This document shows, piece by piece, positions 26,857 through 36,287 of a stretch of 64,000 bases of DNA. Each line of letters starts with the position of its first letter. Position 1 is the first letter of the stretch. The notes beneath the pieces were generated by a model. The model searched no databases, was not told the origin of the DNA, and saw only the letters and a list, made by a program, of their open reading frames with translations. The DNA comes from Sphingomonas sp. (lineage in GTDB: Bacteria; Pseudomonadota; Alphaproteobacteria; Sphingomonadales; Sphingomonadaceae). The stretch spans positions 682,001 through 746,000 of the forward strand of contig NZ_JAGIAM010000003.1 in assembly GCF_017744835.1 (NCBI RefSeq). The letters are read 5' to 3'. A program made the translations under genes and the position numbers.

Positions 26857-26948
26857 TCCGGCTGCACGAATCATTGCACGTAGACGACAGCCGGAGGGGC
26901 GCTGCACATGGGGTGCACGTCAGCGATCGGCCAACAGGAAGAGAACGC
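26857..26948 (+). promoter_or_regulatory. rpsF leader with possible autoregulatory structure
   Basis: The region before rpsF has TCCGGCTG (26857-26864) opposed by CAGCCGGA (26888-26895), and GTGCAC-type repeats further on. Leaders of rpsF operons in many bacteria bind the S6:S18 complex through a CCG-containing stem. A similar role here is only a suggestion. Confidence 0.3.
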
Positions 26949-27344
26949 ATGGCTCTGTACGAGCACGTGTTCCTTGCGCGCCAGGATCTGGCACAGGCGC
27001 AAGTGGACGCACTGGCGGAAGCCGCCACCAAGATCGTCGAGGACAATCAGGGCAAGGTCGTCAAGACCGAGACCTGGGGTCTTCGCAGCCTCGCCTATCG
27101 CATCGCGAAGAACCGCAAGGCGCATTATGTGATGCTCGAGATCGACGCGCCGGCAGGCGTGGTCGCCGAGCTCGAGCGCCAGACGCAGATCAACGAGGAC
27201 GTCATCCGCTACATGACCGTCAAGGTCGACGCGCATGAGCAGGGCCCGTCGGTGATGATGCGCAAGGGTGCCGACCGCGAGCGCGGCCGTGGCCGTCGCG
27301 AGCGCGACGATGCCGGCAGCAACACCGGTTTCGGCGGCGAGTAA
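26949..27344 (+). CDS. rpsF: 30S ribosomal protein S6
   Basis: This is a small-subunit protein that pairs with S18 on the 16S rRNA platform. The 131 residues begin [20 protein letters not shown] and include [20 protein letters not shown]. The C-terminal extension [15 protein letters not shown] is basic and low-complexity. The track start at 26766 adds 61 residues encoded by leader and repeat sequence and was rejected. It is the first gene of rpsF-rpsR-rplI. Confidence 0.97.
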   Translation: MALYEHVFLARQDLAQAQVDALAEAATKIVEDNQGKVVKTETWGLRSLAYRIAKNRKAHYVMLEIDAPAGVVAELERQTQINEDVIRYMTVKVDAHEQGPSVMMRKGADRERGRGRRERDDAGSNTGFGGE

Positions 27345-27358
27345 GGAGCTTATAGATC

Positions 27359-27583
27359 ATGGCACGACCCTTTTTCCGCCGTCGCAAGAGCTGCCCCTTC
27401 TCCGCGAAGGACGCTCCCCGGATCGACTACAAGGACGTCCGTCTGCTCCAGGGCTTCGTCTCTGAGCGCGGCAAGATCGTCCCGTCGCGCATCACCTCGG
27501 TGAGCGCCAAGAAGCAGCGCGAGCTGGCCCAGGCCATCAAGCGCGCCCGTCACCTGGGCCTGCTGCCCTACATCGTTAAGTAA
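27359..27583 (+). CDS. rpsR: 30S ribosomal protein S18
   Basis: This 74-residue protein binds 16S rRNA next to S6. The sequence [20 protein letters not shown] and [12 protein letters not shown] are diagnostic. It lies 14 nt after rpsF, with its own AAGGAG, and 12 nt before rplI. Confidence 0.98.
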   Translation: MARPFFRRRKSCPFSAKDAPRIDYKDVRLLQGFVSERGKIVPSRITSVSAKKQRELAQAIKRARHLGLLPYIVK

Positions 27584-27595
27584 GGAGCGCACCCC

Positions 27596-28189
27596 ATGGA
27601 CGTTATTCTGCTAGAGCGCGTCGAGAAGCTCGGCGGCATCGGCGATGTGGTGAAGGTGAAGGACGGCTTCGCCCGCAACTACCTCCTTCCCCGCAAGAAG
27701 GCGCTGCGCGCCAACGAAGCGAACCGCAAGGTCTTCGAGGCCAACCGCGCCCGCATCGAATCCGAGAACGCTGCGCGTCGCACGGATGCCGAGAAGGAAG
27801 CCGCGTCGTTCAACGACGTTTCGGTGACCCTGATCCGTCAGGCGTCGAACACCGGCCACCTCTACGGCTCGGTCGCAGTGCGTGACCTGGTCGAGGCGCT
27901 GGTCGCCGACGGCCACAAGGTCAACAAGGCGCAGGTCGTGCTCGACCGCCCGATCAAGTCGATCGGCGTGTACGAGATCCGCGTCGCGCTGCACCCCGAG
28001 GTGTCGGTGACCGTCAAGGTCAACGTCGCCCGCTCGCCGGAAGAGGCCGAGATGCAGTCGCAGGGCGTCGACGTGATGGCCGCTATGTTCGAGAAGGACG
28101 AGGCCGGCTTCACCGAGGAGCGCGACCCGAACCTCGAGCCGGGCGAGATCGCCGCGGAAGCTCCGGCGGCCGAGGGCGAGGAAGCCTGA
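27596..28189 (+). CDS. rplI: 50S ribosomal protein L9
   Basis: This large-subunit protein is 197 residues long. The N-terminal domain MDVILLERVEKLGGIGDVVK with ARNYLLPRKKALRAN is canonical, followed by the long helix and C-terminal domain (LYGSVAVRDLVEAL, GVYEIRVALHPEVSVTVKV). An acidic tail of about 45 residues extends past the E. coli length, as in other alphaproteobacteria. It is the last gene of the operon, with a terminator 22 nt downstream. Confidence 0.97.
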   Translation: MDVILLERVEKLGGIGDVVKVKDGFARNYLLPRKKALRANEANRKVFEANRARIESENAARRTDAEKEAASFNDVSVTLIRQASNTGHLYGSVAVRDLVEALVADGHKVNKAQVVLDRPIKSIGVYEIRVALHPEVSVTVKVNVARSPEEAEMQSQGVDVMAAMFEKDEAGFTEERDPNLEPGEIAAEAPAAEGEEA

Positions 28190-28210
28190 GCCACCGGCAA
28201 CTGCCGACAA

Positions 28211-28252
28211 GAAAAGGGCCGCTCCGGGAGACCGGGGCGGCCTTTTTCGTTT
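28211..28252 (+). terminator. Rho-independent terminator of rpsF-rpsR-rplI
   Basis: GGCCGCTCCGG pairs with CCGGGGCGGCC (allowing a wobble) and is followed by TTTTTCGTTT, preceded by AAAA. This is the clearest intrinsic terminator in the window. Confidence 0.88.
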
Positions 28253-28291
28253 GGCTGCCGAGCCAGTTGGGAGAACCGGCGCGCTACGCCG

Positions 28292-28372
28292 TTACGGGCA
28301 CGTGACACAGGCTCCGATCACCGCGACCAGCGGGATGAGTGCCAGCATTACGGGTACCAATTTGCTGCTCAC
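28292..28372 (-). CDS. Possible 26-residue membrane or lipopeptide
   Basis: The roughly 420-bp gap after rplI has no long gene. On the minus strand, a GTG at 28372, 10 nt after a perfect AGGAGG, opens a 26-codon frame. It reads VSSKLVPVMLALIPLVAVIG and then ACVTCP. It is one hydrophobic helix followed by a lipobox-like IGAC and a very short tail. It could be a tiny lipoprotein, a toxin-like peptide or chance. The larger track ORF (28292-28540) looks like a shadow. Confidence 0.3.
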   Translation of the reverse strand: MSSKLVPVMLALIPLVAVIGACVTCP

Positions 28373-28607
28373 CTGTACCGAGCCTCCTGAGTCCATTCGC
28401 GGCAAGAACGAAGCCGCGCGACGGAAGTTGCTGAAAAACGCAGTTCCGTTTCTCCGCCGTTCAGCGGCGGCGCGCGCCGGGCGGCCATACCGAGGCAAAC
28501 CCGTAAGGTTGATTGCGGAATATCCGCCCATCTTCCCCAAGGCTTAAGCGCAACTTCCCACGCTGCGGGGCATGGCGTCCGGCAGGAGTATCCCGGGGGG
28601 AGTATTC

Positions 28608-29303
28608 ATGGTGTCACGGCGTATTCTCGCGGCGCTAGGCGCGTGCTGCGCGCTCTTCGGCAGCGTTTCGGTCCAGGCGCAGAGCCGCTCGCTCGAATCC
28701 GACGTGCTCACCGAGATCAATTTCGCCCGCCAGCATCCGCGCGAATATGCGCAGGACCTGCGCGAGTATCGCCGCTATTTCGAAGGGCGGCTGCTCTATC
28801 TCCCCGGCGACGACAACGGCATCATCACCAACGAGGGCACGCGCGCGGTGGACGAAGCGATCGCCTTCCTCGAACGCCAGGCGCCCCTGCCCCCGCTCGG
28901 CCACGGCGCGCTGCTCGCGCTGGCCGCGGGCGACCATGCCGCGGCGCAAGGGCCGCAGGGAAGCATCGGCCACAGCTCGCGCGCGGGCAACTCGCCCGGC
29001 GAGCGCGTCCGCCGGCGCGGCGGCGACATCTATGTCGGCGAGGGCATTTCCTATGGCTATTCGAGCGCGCAGGAAGTGGTGCGCCAGCTCATCGTCGACG
29101 ACGGCGTGCCGGGCCGCGGCCATCGCGCGCTGCTGTTCGACCGGGGCTTCCGCTATGCCGGCGTCGGCTGCGGCGGGCACCGCGCCTATCGCCATATGTG
29201 CGTGGTCGACATGAGCGGCACCCCCGACGGAACGCCCGTGCTGCCACAATCGGCGGGCGCCCGCAGCGGCCGGGCGGTACGCGCCTCGGGCGCGGGACGC
29301 TGA
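28608..29303 (+). CDS. CAP-domain (SCP/YkwD-type) secreted protein
   Basis: This 231-residue exported protein has a signal peptide (MVSRRILAALGACCALFGSVSVQAQ). The CAP fold is seen in LTEINFARQHPREYAQDL, LALAAGDHAAAQGPQGSIGHSS (motif His), GERVRRRGGDIYVGEGISYG (motif Glu), and GHRALLFDRGFRYAGVGCGG. Bacterial CAP proteins are extracellular or periplasmic, with mostly unknown roles. The ATG at 28608 has GGGGAG before it. The C-terminus is a low-complexity Arg/Gly/Ala tail. Confidence 0.9.
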   Translation: MVSRRILAALGACCALFGSVSVQAQSRSLESDVLTEINFARQHPREYAQDLREYRRYFEGRLLYLPGDDNGIITNEGTRAVDEAIAFLERQAPLPPLGHGALLALAAGDHAAAQGPQGSIGHSSRAGNSPGERVRRRGGDIYVGEGISYGYSSAQEVVRQLIVDDGVPGRGHRALLFDRGFRYAGVGCGGHRAYRHMCVVDMSGTPDGTPVLPQSAGARSGRAVRASGAGR

Positions 29304-29316
29304 CGGTCGGCGCGTC

Positions 29317-29571
29317 TCATTCGAGGTCGGTGGGTCGCCCCTTGCCGCGATTGCGGAAAGCCTCGGTATTGCGGGAATTCTCTTCCTCGATCTGCTTCCA
29401 TTCCGCCTTGGTGTGACAGACGCTCTTGGCAACGATCGAGCCCGTGGGAGTCACGCGCCGGCACACCTTCTTTTCCTTGGCCTCGACCGGCGCAGGATTT
29501 CCCGCATCCTGCGCCAGCGCGGGAGCTGCCACCAATGAAACGGCAAGGACGAGCGAAAACTTCAACGACAT
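29317..29571 (-). CDS. Small exported protein with two cysteines
   Basis: This 84-residue protein has a signal peptide (MSLKFSLVLAVSLVAAPALA) and a mature part VCRRVTPTGSIVAKSVCHTK whose two Cys could form a disulfide. KAEWKQIEEENSRNTEAFRN follows. The pattern matches small sphingomonad exported proteins of unknown function. The ATG at 29571 has GAGG seven bases upstream and is preferred to the GTG at 29577. Confidence 0.75.
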   Translation of the reverse strand: MSLKFSLVLAVSLVAAPALAQDAGNPAPVEAKEKKVCRRVTPTGSIVAKSVCHTKAEWKQIEEENSRNTEAFRNRGKGRPTDLE

Positions 29572-29674
29572 CGGCACACCTCGAGACCAAAGGGCCAGCG
29601 TAATACGCGACTAAGTAAAGGCAACCATCGTCGCGAGAGCTTGATGATCGCAAGATATTACCGATGACTATAGG

Positions 29675-29776
29675 TCATTTGCGTCCGAAAAGTTTCTGAT
29701 GATCGCCATGGGCGAGCTTGGCCCAGGCCGGCACACGAAGACGCCACCGCCTGCGTGCCGAGCGGCTCGCAGCCAT
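29675..29776 (-). CDS. 33-residue ORF whose end mimics the MutL C-terminus
   Basis: A minus-strand ATG at 29776 (GGAAG four bases upstream), 53 nt beyond the mutL stop, opens a 33-codon frame: a basic start MAASRSARRRWRLRVPAW followed by AKLAHGDHQKLFGRK and TGA. MutL ends TWVKLAHGDIEKLFGRK. Over the last 18 codons, 14 residues match, while about eight matched codons differ only at synonymous positions. That pattern favours constraint on the peptide over a fresh duplication. It is too short for the ORF track. It could be a real small protein or an old degraded copy of the mutL tail. Confidence 0.4.
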   Translation of the reverse strand: MAASRSARRRWRLRVPAWAKLAHGDHQKLFGRK

Positions 29777-29829
29777 CAGCTTCCCGGCATATTCCCTGCC
29801 GACTCCGAGAGATCAGTCTTCCGGCAAGT

Positions 29830-31632
29830 TCATTTCCGCCCGAACAGCTTCTCGATGTCGCCGTGCGCCAGCTTCACCCAGGTGGGGCGGCCGTGGTTGC
29901 ACTGGCCGGAGTGGGGCGTCGCCTCCATCTCGCGCAGCAGCGCGTTCATCTCGGTGACCGACAGGATGCGGCCAGCGCGGACCGAGCCGTGGCAGGCCAT
30001 GGTCGCGGCGACATGGTCGAGGCGTTCCTTGAGGCTCAGCGCCTCGTCATAGCTGGCCAGCTCGTCGGCAAGGTCGGTGACCAGGCCGTGGACGTCGCCC
30101 TGCCCCAGCGCCGCGGGCGTGGCGCGGACGAGCATCGCGCGCGGGCCGAAGCGCTCGAGCTCGAGGCCGAATTGCGCGAGTTCCTCCAGGCGCGCCTCGA
30201 GCCGGTCGCAGCCGGGTTCGTCGAGCTCGACGACTTCGGCGAGGAGCAGCGCCTGCGAGGCGACCCCGCCATTGGCCATGGCGCGGCGCATCCGTTCGAG
30301 CACGAGCCGCTCGTGCGCGGCGTGCTGGTCGACCAGAACGAGCCCGTCCTCGGCCTCGGCGACGATATAGGTCTTGGCGACCTGGCCGCGGGCGACGCCG
30401 AGGGGGAAGTCGGTGGTCGCGGGGACCGGCGCGTGCGCGGCCTCTGCACGGGCCTGGGGCGGCGGAGTGAAGAAGGTCGTGCGGGGATCGTGGAGGGCGG
30501 CGCCGGAATAGCGTTTCAGATCTTCGAACGACGGGCTGGGTGAAACCTGACTGCCCCACCCCAACCCCTCCCCTGAAGGGGAGGGGCTGTCGAGGTATCC
30601 CGGCTGCCACATGCCGAGCGCGGCTTCGCTCGGGCGCTGGACGCTGCGGTGGCCGGCCTCGTCGAGCGCGCGGCGGAGGCCCGAGACGATCAGCCCGCGC
30701 GCGAGCGCCGGATCGCGGAAACGGACTTCGGTCTTGGCGGGGTGGACGTTCACGTCGACCGCGTCGGCGGGCACGTCGAGGAACAACGCGACGACGGGGT
30801 GGCGGTCGCGCGCGAGCATCTCGGCATAGGCACCGCGGACCGCGCCGACGAGCAGCCGGTCCTTCACCGGGCGGCCGTTGACGAAGAGATATTGGTGATC
30901 GGCGACACCGCGGTTGAAGGTGGGGAGGCCGGCGACCCCGCCGAGCACATGGCCCTCGCGCTCGAGGTCCACGGCGACGCTGTTCTCGGCCAGGTCGCGG
31001 TCGGTGAGCGCGGCGACGCGCTGCGGCCGGGTCTCGCCGCCCTGGACCGAGAGGACGCGGCGGCCGTCATGCTCGACCGAGAAGCCGATGTCGGGCCGCG
31101 CCATCGCCAGCCTTTTCACCACATCGAGCGCGGCGCCATATTCGGCACGGGCCGAGCGCAGGAACTTGCGGCGCGCGGGCACGCGGGCGAACAGCGCCTC
31201 GACGCGCACGCGCGTGCCGGGCGGCAGCGCGGCGGGGCCCTCCGCCAGGCGCTCGCCATTGTCGACGGTCAGCGCCCAGCCGTCGCCGCCGCGCACGCGG
31301 CTCTCCAGCGTCAGCCGCGCGACGCTGGCGATCGAGGGCAACGCCTCGCCGCGAAAACCCAACGTCGTGACGTGCTCGATCGCATCGTCGGGAAGCTTGG
31401 AGGTGGCGTGCCGCTCGAGCGCCAGCGCCATTTCGGCGGGCAGCATGCCGCAGCCATCGTCGATGACTTCGATCAATTCGGTGCCGCCCGCGGCGAGGCG
31501 CACGGCGATCCGCGTGGCGCCGGCGTCGATGGCGTTCTCGACCAGTTCCTTGAGCGCGCTCGCGGGGCGTTCGACGACCTCTCCCGCTGCAATTCGGTTG
31601 ACAAGATGCTCCGGCAAGCGACGTATTGACAT
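29830..31632 (-). CDS. mutL: DNA mismatch repair protein MutL
   Basis: This mismatch-repair ATPase couples MutS to strand removal. From ATG 31632 (MSIRRLPEHLVNRIAAGEVV) it has 600 residues. The GHKL motifs are ELVENAIDAGA, IDDGCGM and GFRGEALPSI. The second part of the ATPase domain includes NGRPVKDRLL and NVHPAKTEVRF. A linker of about 100 residues separates it from the C-terminal dimerisation domain, which begins near LGVARGQVAKTYIVAEAEDG and ends CNHGRPTWVKLAHGDIEKLF. The linker contains [12 protein letters not shown], encoded by a REP-like palindrome. It is divergent from mreB. Confidence 0.96.
   Translation of the reverse strand: MSIRRLPEHLVNRIAAGEVVERPASALKELVENAIDAGATRIAVRLAAGGTELIEVIDDGCGMLPAEMALALERHATSKLPDDAIEHVTTLGFRGEALPSIASVARLTLESRVRGGDGWALTVDNGERLAEGPAALPPGTRVRVEALFARVPARRKFLRSARAEYGAALDVVKRLAMARPDIGFSVEHDGRRVLSVQGGETRPQRVAALTDRDLAENSVAVDLEREGHVLGGVAGLPTFNRGVADHQYLFVNGRPVKDRLLVGAVRGAYAEMLARDRHPVVALFLDVPADAVDVNVHPAKTEVRFRDPALARGLIVSGLRRALDEAGHRSVQRPSEAALGMWQPGYLDSPSPSGEGLGWGSQVSPSPSFEDLKRYSGAALHDPRTTFFTPPPQARAEAAHAPVPATTDFPLGVARGQVAKTYIVAEAEDGLVLVDQHAAHERLVLERMRRAMANGGVASQALLLAEVVELDEPGCDRLEARLEELAQFGLELERFGPRAMLVRATPAALGQGDVHGLVTDLADELASYDEALSLKERLDHVAATMACHGSVRAGRILSVTEMNALLREMEATPHSGQCNHGRPTWVKLAHGDIEKLFGRK
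30553..30588. repeat. REP-like palindrome embedded in the mutL coding sequence
   Basis: CCCCTCCCC-tgaa-GGGGAGGGG (30565-30586), preceded by CCCCACCCCAA, is the same element found as an inverted pair in the kdpB-kdpC gap. Here it adds about 12 codons ([12 protein letters not shown]) without breaking the frame. It sits in the MutL linker, where extra residues can be tolerated. Confidence 0.75.
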
Positions 31633-31646
31633 GGCTGTCCGTCTAG

Positions 31647-32825
<1,179 letters not shown>

Positions 32826-32843
32826 TCGGGAGAATAGGGGTAA

Positions 32844-33743
32844 ATGGCGCCGCCACGTAACCGGCGCCCCGGGTTTTCGCGGCGGGCGCAATACGGGCTC
32901 TTCCTCGGCTATGTGGGCGCGGTCGGCGGCGTGCTGATCGGCGGCGTCCTGCTGCTGCTCTCGACGTTCAACCCCGCCGCCTATTCGGCCGTCCGCGGCG
33001 TCGTGTCCGAAGCCACGACGCCGGTCTCCTCCGGGCTTGCCTGGGTATGGGGCGGGATCGCGGGCGTGCCCCGGGGCATCGGTAGCTATCTGAACGTCCG
33101 CACCGAGAATGCGCAGCTGAAAGCGAAGATCGAGAGTGACGCGCAAGTCGTTGCGAAAGCGCGGATGCTCACCCAGGAGAACCTGCGGCTGCGCGCCATG
33201 CTCAAGCTGCGCGACGTGACCACCGACGCGGTGGTGATCGCGCGGCTGGTCAACAGCACCGCATCGAGCACGCGCCGCTTCGCCACGCTCAACGCCGGCG
33301 CCTGGCAGGGCGTGCGGCGGACGATGCCGGTGCGCGAGGCCGCCGGGCTGATCGGCCAGGTGGTCGAGACCAGCCCCAACACATCGCGCGTGCTGCTGAT
33401 CGTCGATCCGGAGAGCATCGTGCCGGTGCGCCGCGTGCGCGACGGGCTGCCCGCGATCGCCTCGGGCCGCGGCGACGGGCTGATCGACATCCGCTCGGCC
33501 AGCGTGGCGGTGCTCACCTTCCAGCCCGGCGACAGCTTCGTGACTTCGGGCACGGGCGGCATCTTTCCGCCGAACATTCCGCTCGGCCGCGTGATCCGCA
33601 CCACCGGCGACATCGCCATCGCGCAGCCCGCCGCCAATCCGGACTCGCTCGATTTCGCGCTGGTCCAGCAGACCTTCCTTCCGCCGCCCTCGCCCGAACC
33701 CTCGGGCCCGCCGGCCGAGCCGGAGGCTGCGCCCAAGCCGTGA
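32844..33743 (+). CDS. mreC: Rod-shape determining protein MreC
   Basis: This bitopic periplasmic scaffold links MreB to the wall synthases. Its 299 residues have one N-terminal TM segment (YGLFLGYVGAVGGVLIGGVL), a coiled coil (NAQLKAKIESDAQVVAKARM) and the double beta-barrel region (ARLVNSTASSTRRFATLNAG, LIVDPESIVPVRRVRDG, TSGTGGIFPPNIPLGRV). It ends in a Pro-rich tail. It lies 18 nt after mreB. Confidence 0.94.
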   Translation: MAPPRNRRPGFSRRAQYGLFLGYVGAVGGVLIGGVLLLLSTFNPAAYSAVRGVVSEATTPVSSGLAWVWGGIAGVPRGIGSYLNVRTENAQLKAKIESDAQVVAKARMLTQENLRLRAMLKLRDVTTDAVVIARLVNSTASSTRRFATLNAGAWQGVRRTMPVREAAGLIGQVVETSPNTSRVLLIVDPESIVPVRRVRDGLPAIASGRGDGLIDIRSASVAVLTFQPGDSFVTSGTGGIFPPNIPLGRVIRTTGDIAIAQPAANPDSLDFALVQQTFLPPPSPEPSGPPAEPEAAPKP

Positions 33744-34252
33744 GCCCGATGGAGTTCATTCCGCTCGGACAATCGGAAAGGCGCCCACGCGCGGTCTGGC
33801 TCGCCCCCCTGTCGGTGATGCTGGGCTCGCTGATGACGCTGCTGCCGTTGATCGCAGTGGTGCCCTATCTGCCCCCTTTCGGGCTGATGATGCTGCTCGG
33901 CTGGCGCATGACGCGCGGCGATTCGATGCGCGTCTGGGCGCCGGTGCCGCTGGGGCTGTTCGACGACCTGGTGAGCGGCCAGCCGCTCGGCAGCGCGATG
34001 GTGCTCTGGACCGTGTGCGTCCTGATGATGGACGTGCTAGATACGCGGCTGGTATGGCGCGACTTCTGGCAGGACTGGTTGATCGCATCCGGCGGCATCG
34101 GCTTCTGCCTGATCGCCGGACGGCTGCTCGCGGTGCCGTTCGGCGCGCATGTCGACACCGCGCTGCTGCTCCAGGCCGTGATTTCCTGCGCGCTTTTCCC
34201 ACTGGTCTATCGCTTCTGCGCCTGGCTGGACCGTGACGTGAAGAAGGTCTGA
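33740..34252 (+). CDS. mreD: Rod-shape determining protein MreD
   Basis: This 170-residue integral membrane protein has about five helices (for example LIAVVPYLPPFGLMMLLGW). It belongs to the elongasome together with MreC. The GTG at 33740 overlaps the mreC stop. An ATG at 33749 is an alternative start. Its position and hydrophobic pattern support the assignment, since MreD sequences are poorly conserved. Confidence 0.88.
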   Translation: MSPMEFIPLGQSERRPRAVWLAPLSVMLGSLMTLLPLIAVVPYLPPFGLMMLLGWRMTRGDSMRVWAPVPLGLFDDLVSGQPLGSAMVLWTVCVLMMDVLDTRLVWRDFWQDWLIASGGIGFCLIAGRLLAVPFGAHVDTALLLQAVISCALFPLVYRFCAWLDRDVKKV

Positions 34253-34253
34253 C

Positions 34254-36287
34254 GTGGCCAAGATCACCGAGGCAACCCAGACCTATAGCTTCTCGCGGCG
34301 GGCACTGATGCTCGGCGGCGTGCAGGGCACGATCGCGCTCGCGCTCGCCGGGCGGATGACCTGGCTCTCGGTCTACGAGAACGAGCATTACCGGCTGATG
34401 GCGGAGAGCAACCGCGTCAATTTGACGCTCACGCCGCCGCGACGCGGCTGGATCGTCGACCGCAGCGGCATCCCCCTCGCCAACAACCGCACCGACTTCC
34501 GCGTCGACCTGATCCCCGACCGGATCGAGGACAAGGACAAGACGCTCGCCGCGCTCCAGCAGATCCTGCGGCTCACGCCCGAGGACATGGAGCGGATCCG
34601 CACCGACCTGAAGCGCGCCGCCGGCTTCCGCCCGGTGCCTGTGCTCGAGAATCTCGACTGGGAGCGGTTCGCGGCAGTGAGCGTGCGCCTGCCCGAGCTT
34701 CCCGGCGTCTCCCCTACCCGCGGTTTCGCGCGCAACTATCCGCTCGGCGCCGCCGTGGGCCATCTGATCGGCTATGTCGGCGCGGCCTCGGCCGAGCAGT
34801 ACAAGAAAGAGAAGGACCCGCTCCTCCTCGCGCCCGGCTTCAAGCTGGGCAAGGACGGGCTCGAGAAGATGCTCGAGACGACGCTGCGCGGGACGCCGGG
34901 CGCCAAGCGGATCGAAGTGACCGCGCACGGCCGTCTGGTCCGCGAGCTCGCGACGCGCCCCGACGCGCCGGGCAAGACGGTGAAGCTCACCATCGACGCG
35001 CTGCTCCAGGAATATGTCGCACGGCGGCTGGGCACCAATTCGGGCTCGGCGGTGGTGATCGACGTCGCCAGCGGCGACATCCTCGCCATGGTGTCGATGC
35101 CGGCCTACGACCCCAACAGCTTCTCCGACGGCATCAGCCAGAGCGAATGGAAGATGCTCAGCGAGGACGACCACGTCCCGCTGATGAACAAGGTGCTGCA
35201 GGGCCTTTATCCGCCGGGCTCGACGGTCAAGCCGATGAACGGGCTGGCGCTGATGCACGCGGGCATCGACCCGCACATGCGCGTCAACTGCTCGGGCGCG
35301 ATGCGCGTCGGCAACGGCATATTCCACTGCCACAAGCGCCGCGGCCATGGTCCGCTCGACCTCAAGAACGCGATTATGCAGAGCTGCGACATCTATTTCT
35401 ACGAGATGGTCCGCCGCATCGGCTATGACGCCGTGGCGCCGATCGCGCGATCGGTGGGGCTCGGCCAGAAGTTCGACCTGCCCTTCACCACCCAGCGTTT
35501 CGGGACGGTGCCCGACAGCGCGTGGAAGATGAAGCGCTACAAGCAGGCCTGGACCGTGGCGGATTCGCTTAATGCGTCGATCGGCCAGGGCTATGTGCTC
35601 GCCAACCCCCTCCAGCTCGCCGTGATGGCGAGCCGGCTGGCATCGGGCCGCGCTCTGGTGCCGCGGCTGATTGCCGGCGGGCCGGCGCAGCAGGCCGAAC
35701 CGCTAGCCGTCACGCCCGAGCAGCTGGCGATCGTGCGCGACGCGATGTTCGGCGTGGTCAACTCGGGCGGCACCGGCGGCGCGAGCCGAATCCAGATTCC
35801 TGGCGTCACTTTGGCAGCCAAGACCGGCACCGCCCAGGTCCGCCGCATCACCATGGCGGAGCGGCGCTCGGGCGTGCTCAACAACGCCTCGCTGCCCTTC
35901 AAGCTGAGGGACCACGCGCTGTTCGTCTGCTTCGCGCCCGCGGACAATCCCAAATATGCCGCGGCGATCGTGCTCGAGCACAACGGCCACACGATCCGCA
36001 ACCTCGACACGCCGATGATCGGCCGCGACATCATGACCTTCCTGTTCGACCGCAAGGTGGCGATGGACTCGCTCCACCGCGAGGAGCCGACCTGGGGCGG
36101 CGACTATCGCACGCGGATGGCCGAGCAGACCAAGGCGTTCAAGGCAGCGCACAGCGCCCCGCCCCCGCCCGCGCCCGAGGACGCCGCCGAGGCCGCCAGC
36201 ACGGTGGCCTCCGACGCCGCCAACGCGACGACCAGCAACACGATGGACAGCAGCGCGGCCGAACGCGGCAGCGTGGAGGCAGAGTAA
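34254..36287 (+). CDS. mrdA: Penicillin-binding protein 2 (elongasome transpeptidase)
   Basis: This class B PBP cross-links peptidoglycan with RodA. The 677 residues have an N-terminal TM helix (residues about 17-35) and a pedestal domain (RRGWIVDRSGIPLANNRTDF). The transpeptidase motifs are SxxK in PPGSTVKPMNG, SxD in MQSCDIYFYE and KTG in AAKTGTAQV. The C-terminal 60 residues are Ala/Ser/Thr-rich and low-complexity. The GTG start is one base after mreD. Confidence 0.96.
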   Translation: MAKITEATQTYSFSRRALMLGGVQGTIALALAGRMTWLSVYENEHYRLMAESNRVNLTLTPPRRGWIVDRSGIPLANNRTDFRVDLIPDRIEDKDKTLAALQQILRLTPEDMERIRTDLKRAAGFRPVPVLENLDWERFAAVSVRLPELPGVSPTRGFARNYPLGAAVGHLIGYVGAASAEQYKKEKDPLLLAPGFKLGKDGLEKMLETTLRGTPGAKRIEVTAHGRLVRELATRPDAPGKTVKLTIDALLQEYVARRLGTNSGSAVVIDVASGDILAMVSMPAYDPNSFSDGISQSEWKMLSEDDHVPLMNKVLQGLYPPGSTVKPMNGLALMHAGIDPHMRVNCSGAMRVGNGIFHCHKRRGHGPLDLKNAIMQSCDIYFYEMVRRIGYDAVAPIARSVGLGQKFDLPFTTQRFGTVPDSAWKMKRYKQAWTVADSLNASIGQGYVLANPLQLAVMASRLASGRALVPRLIAGGPAQQAEPLAVTPEQLAIVRDAMFGVVNSGGTGGASRIQIPGVTLAAKTGTAQVRRITMAERRSGVLNNASLPFKLRDHALFVCFAPADNPKYAAAIVLEHNGHTIRNLDTPMIGRDIMTFLFDRKVAMDSLHREEPTWGGDYRTRMAEQTKAFKAAHSAPPPPAPEDAAEAASTVASDAANATTSNTMDSSAAERGSVEAE

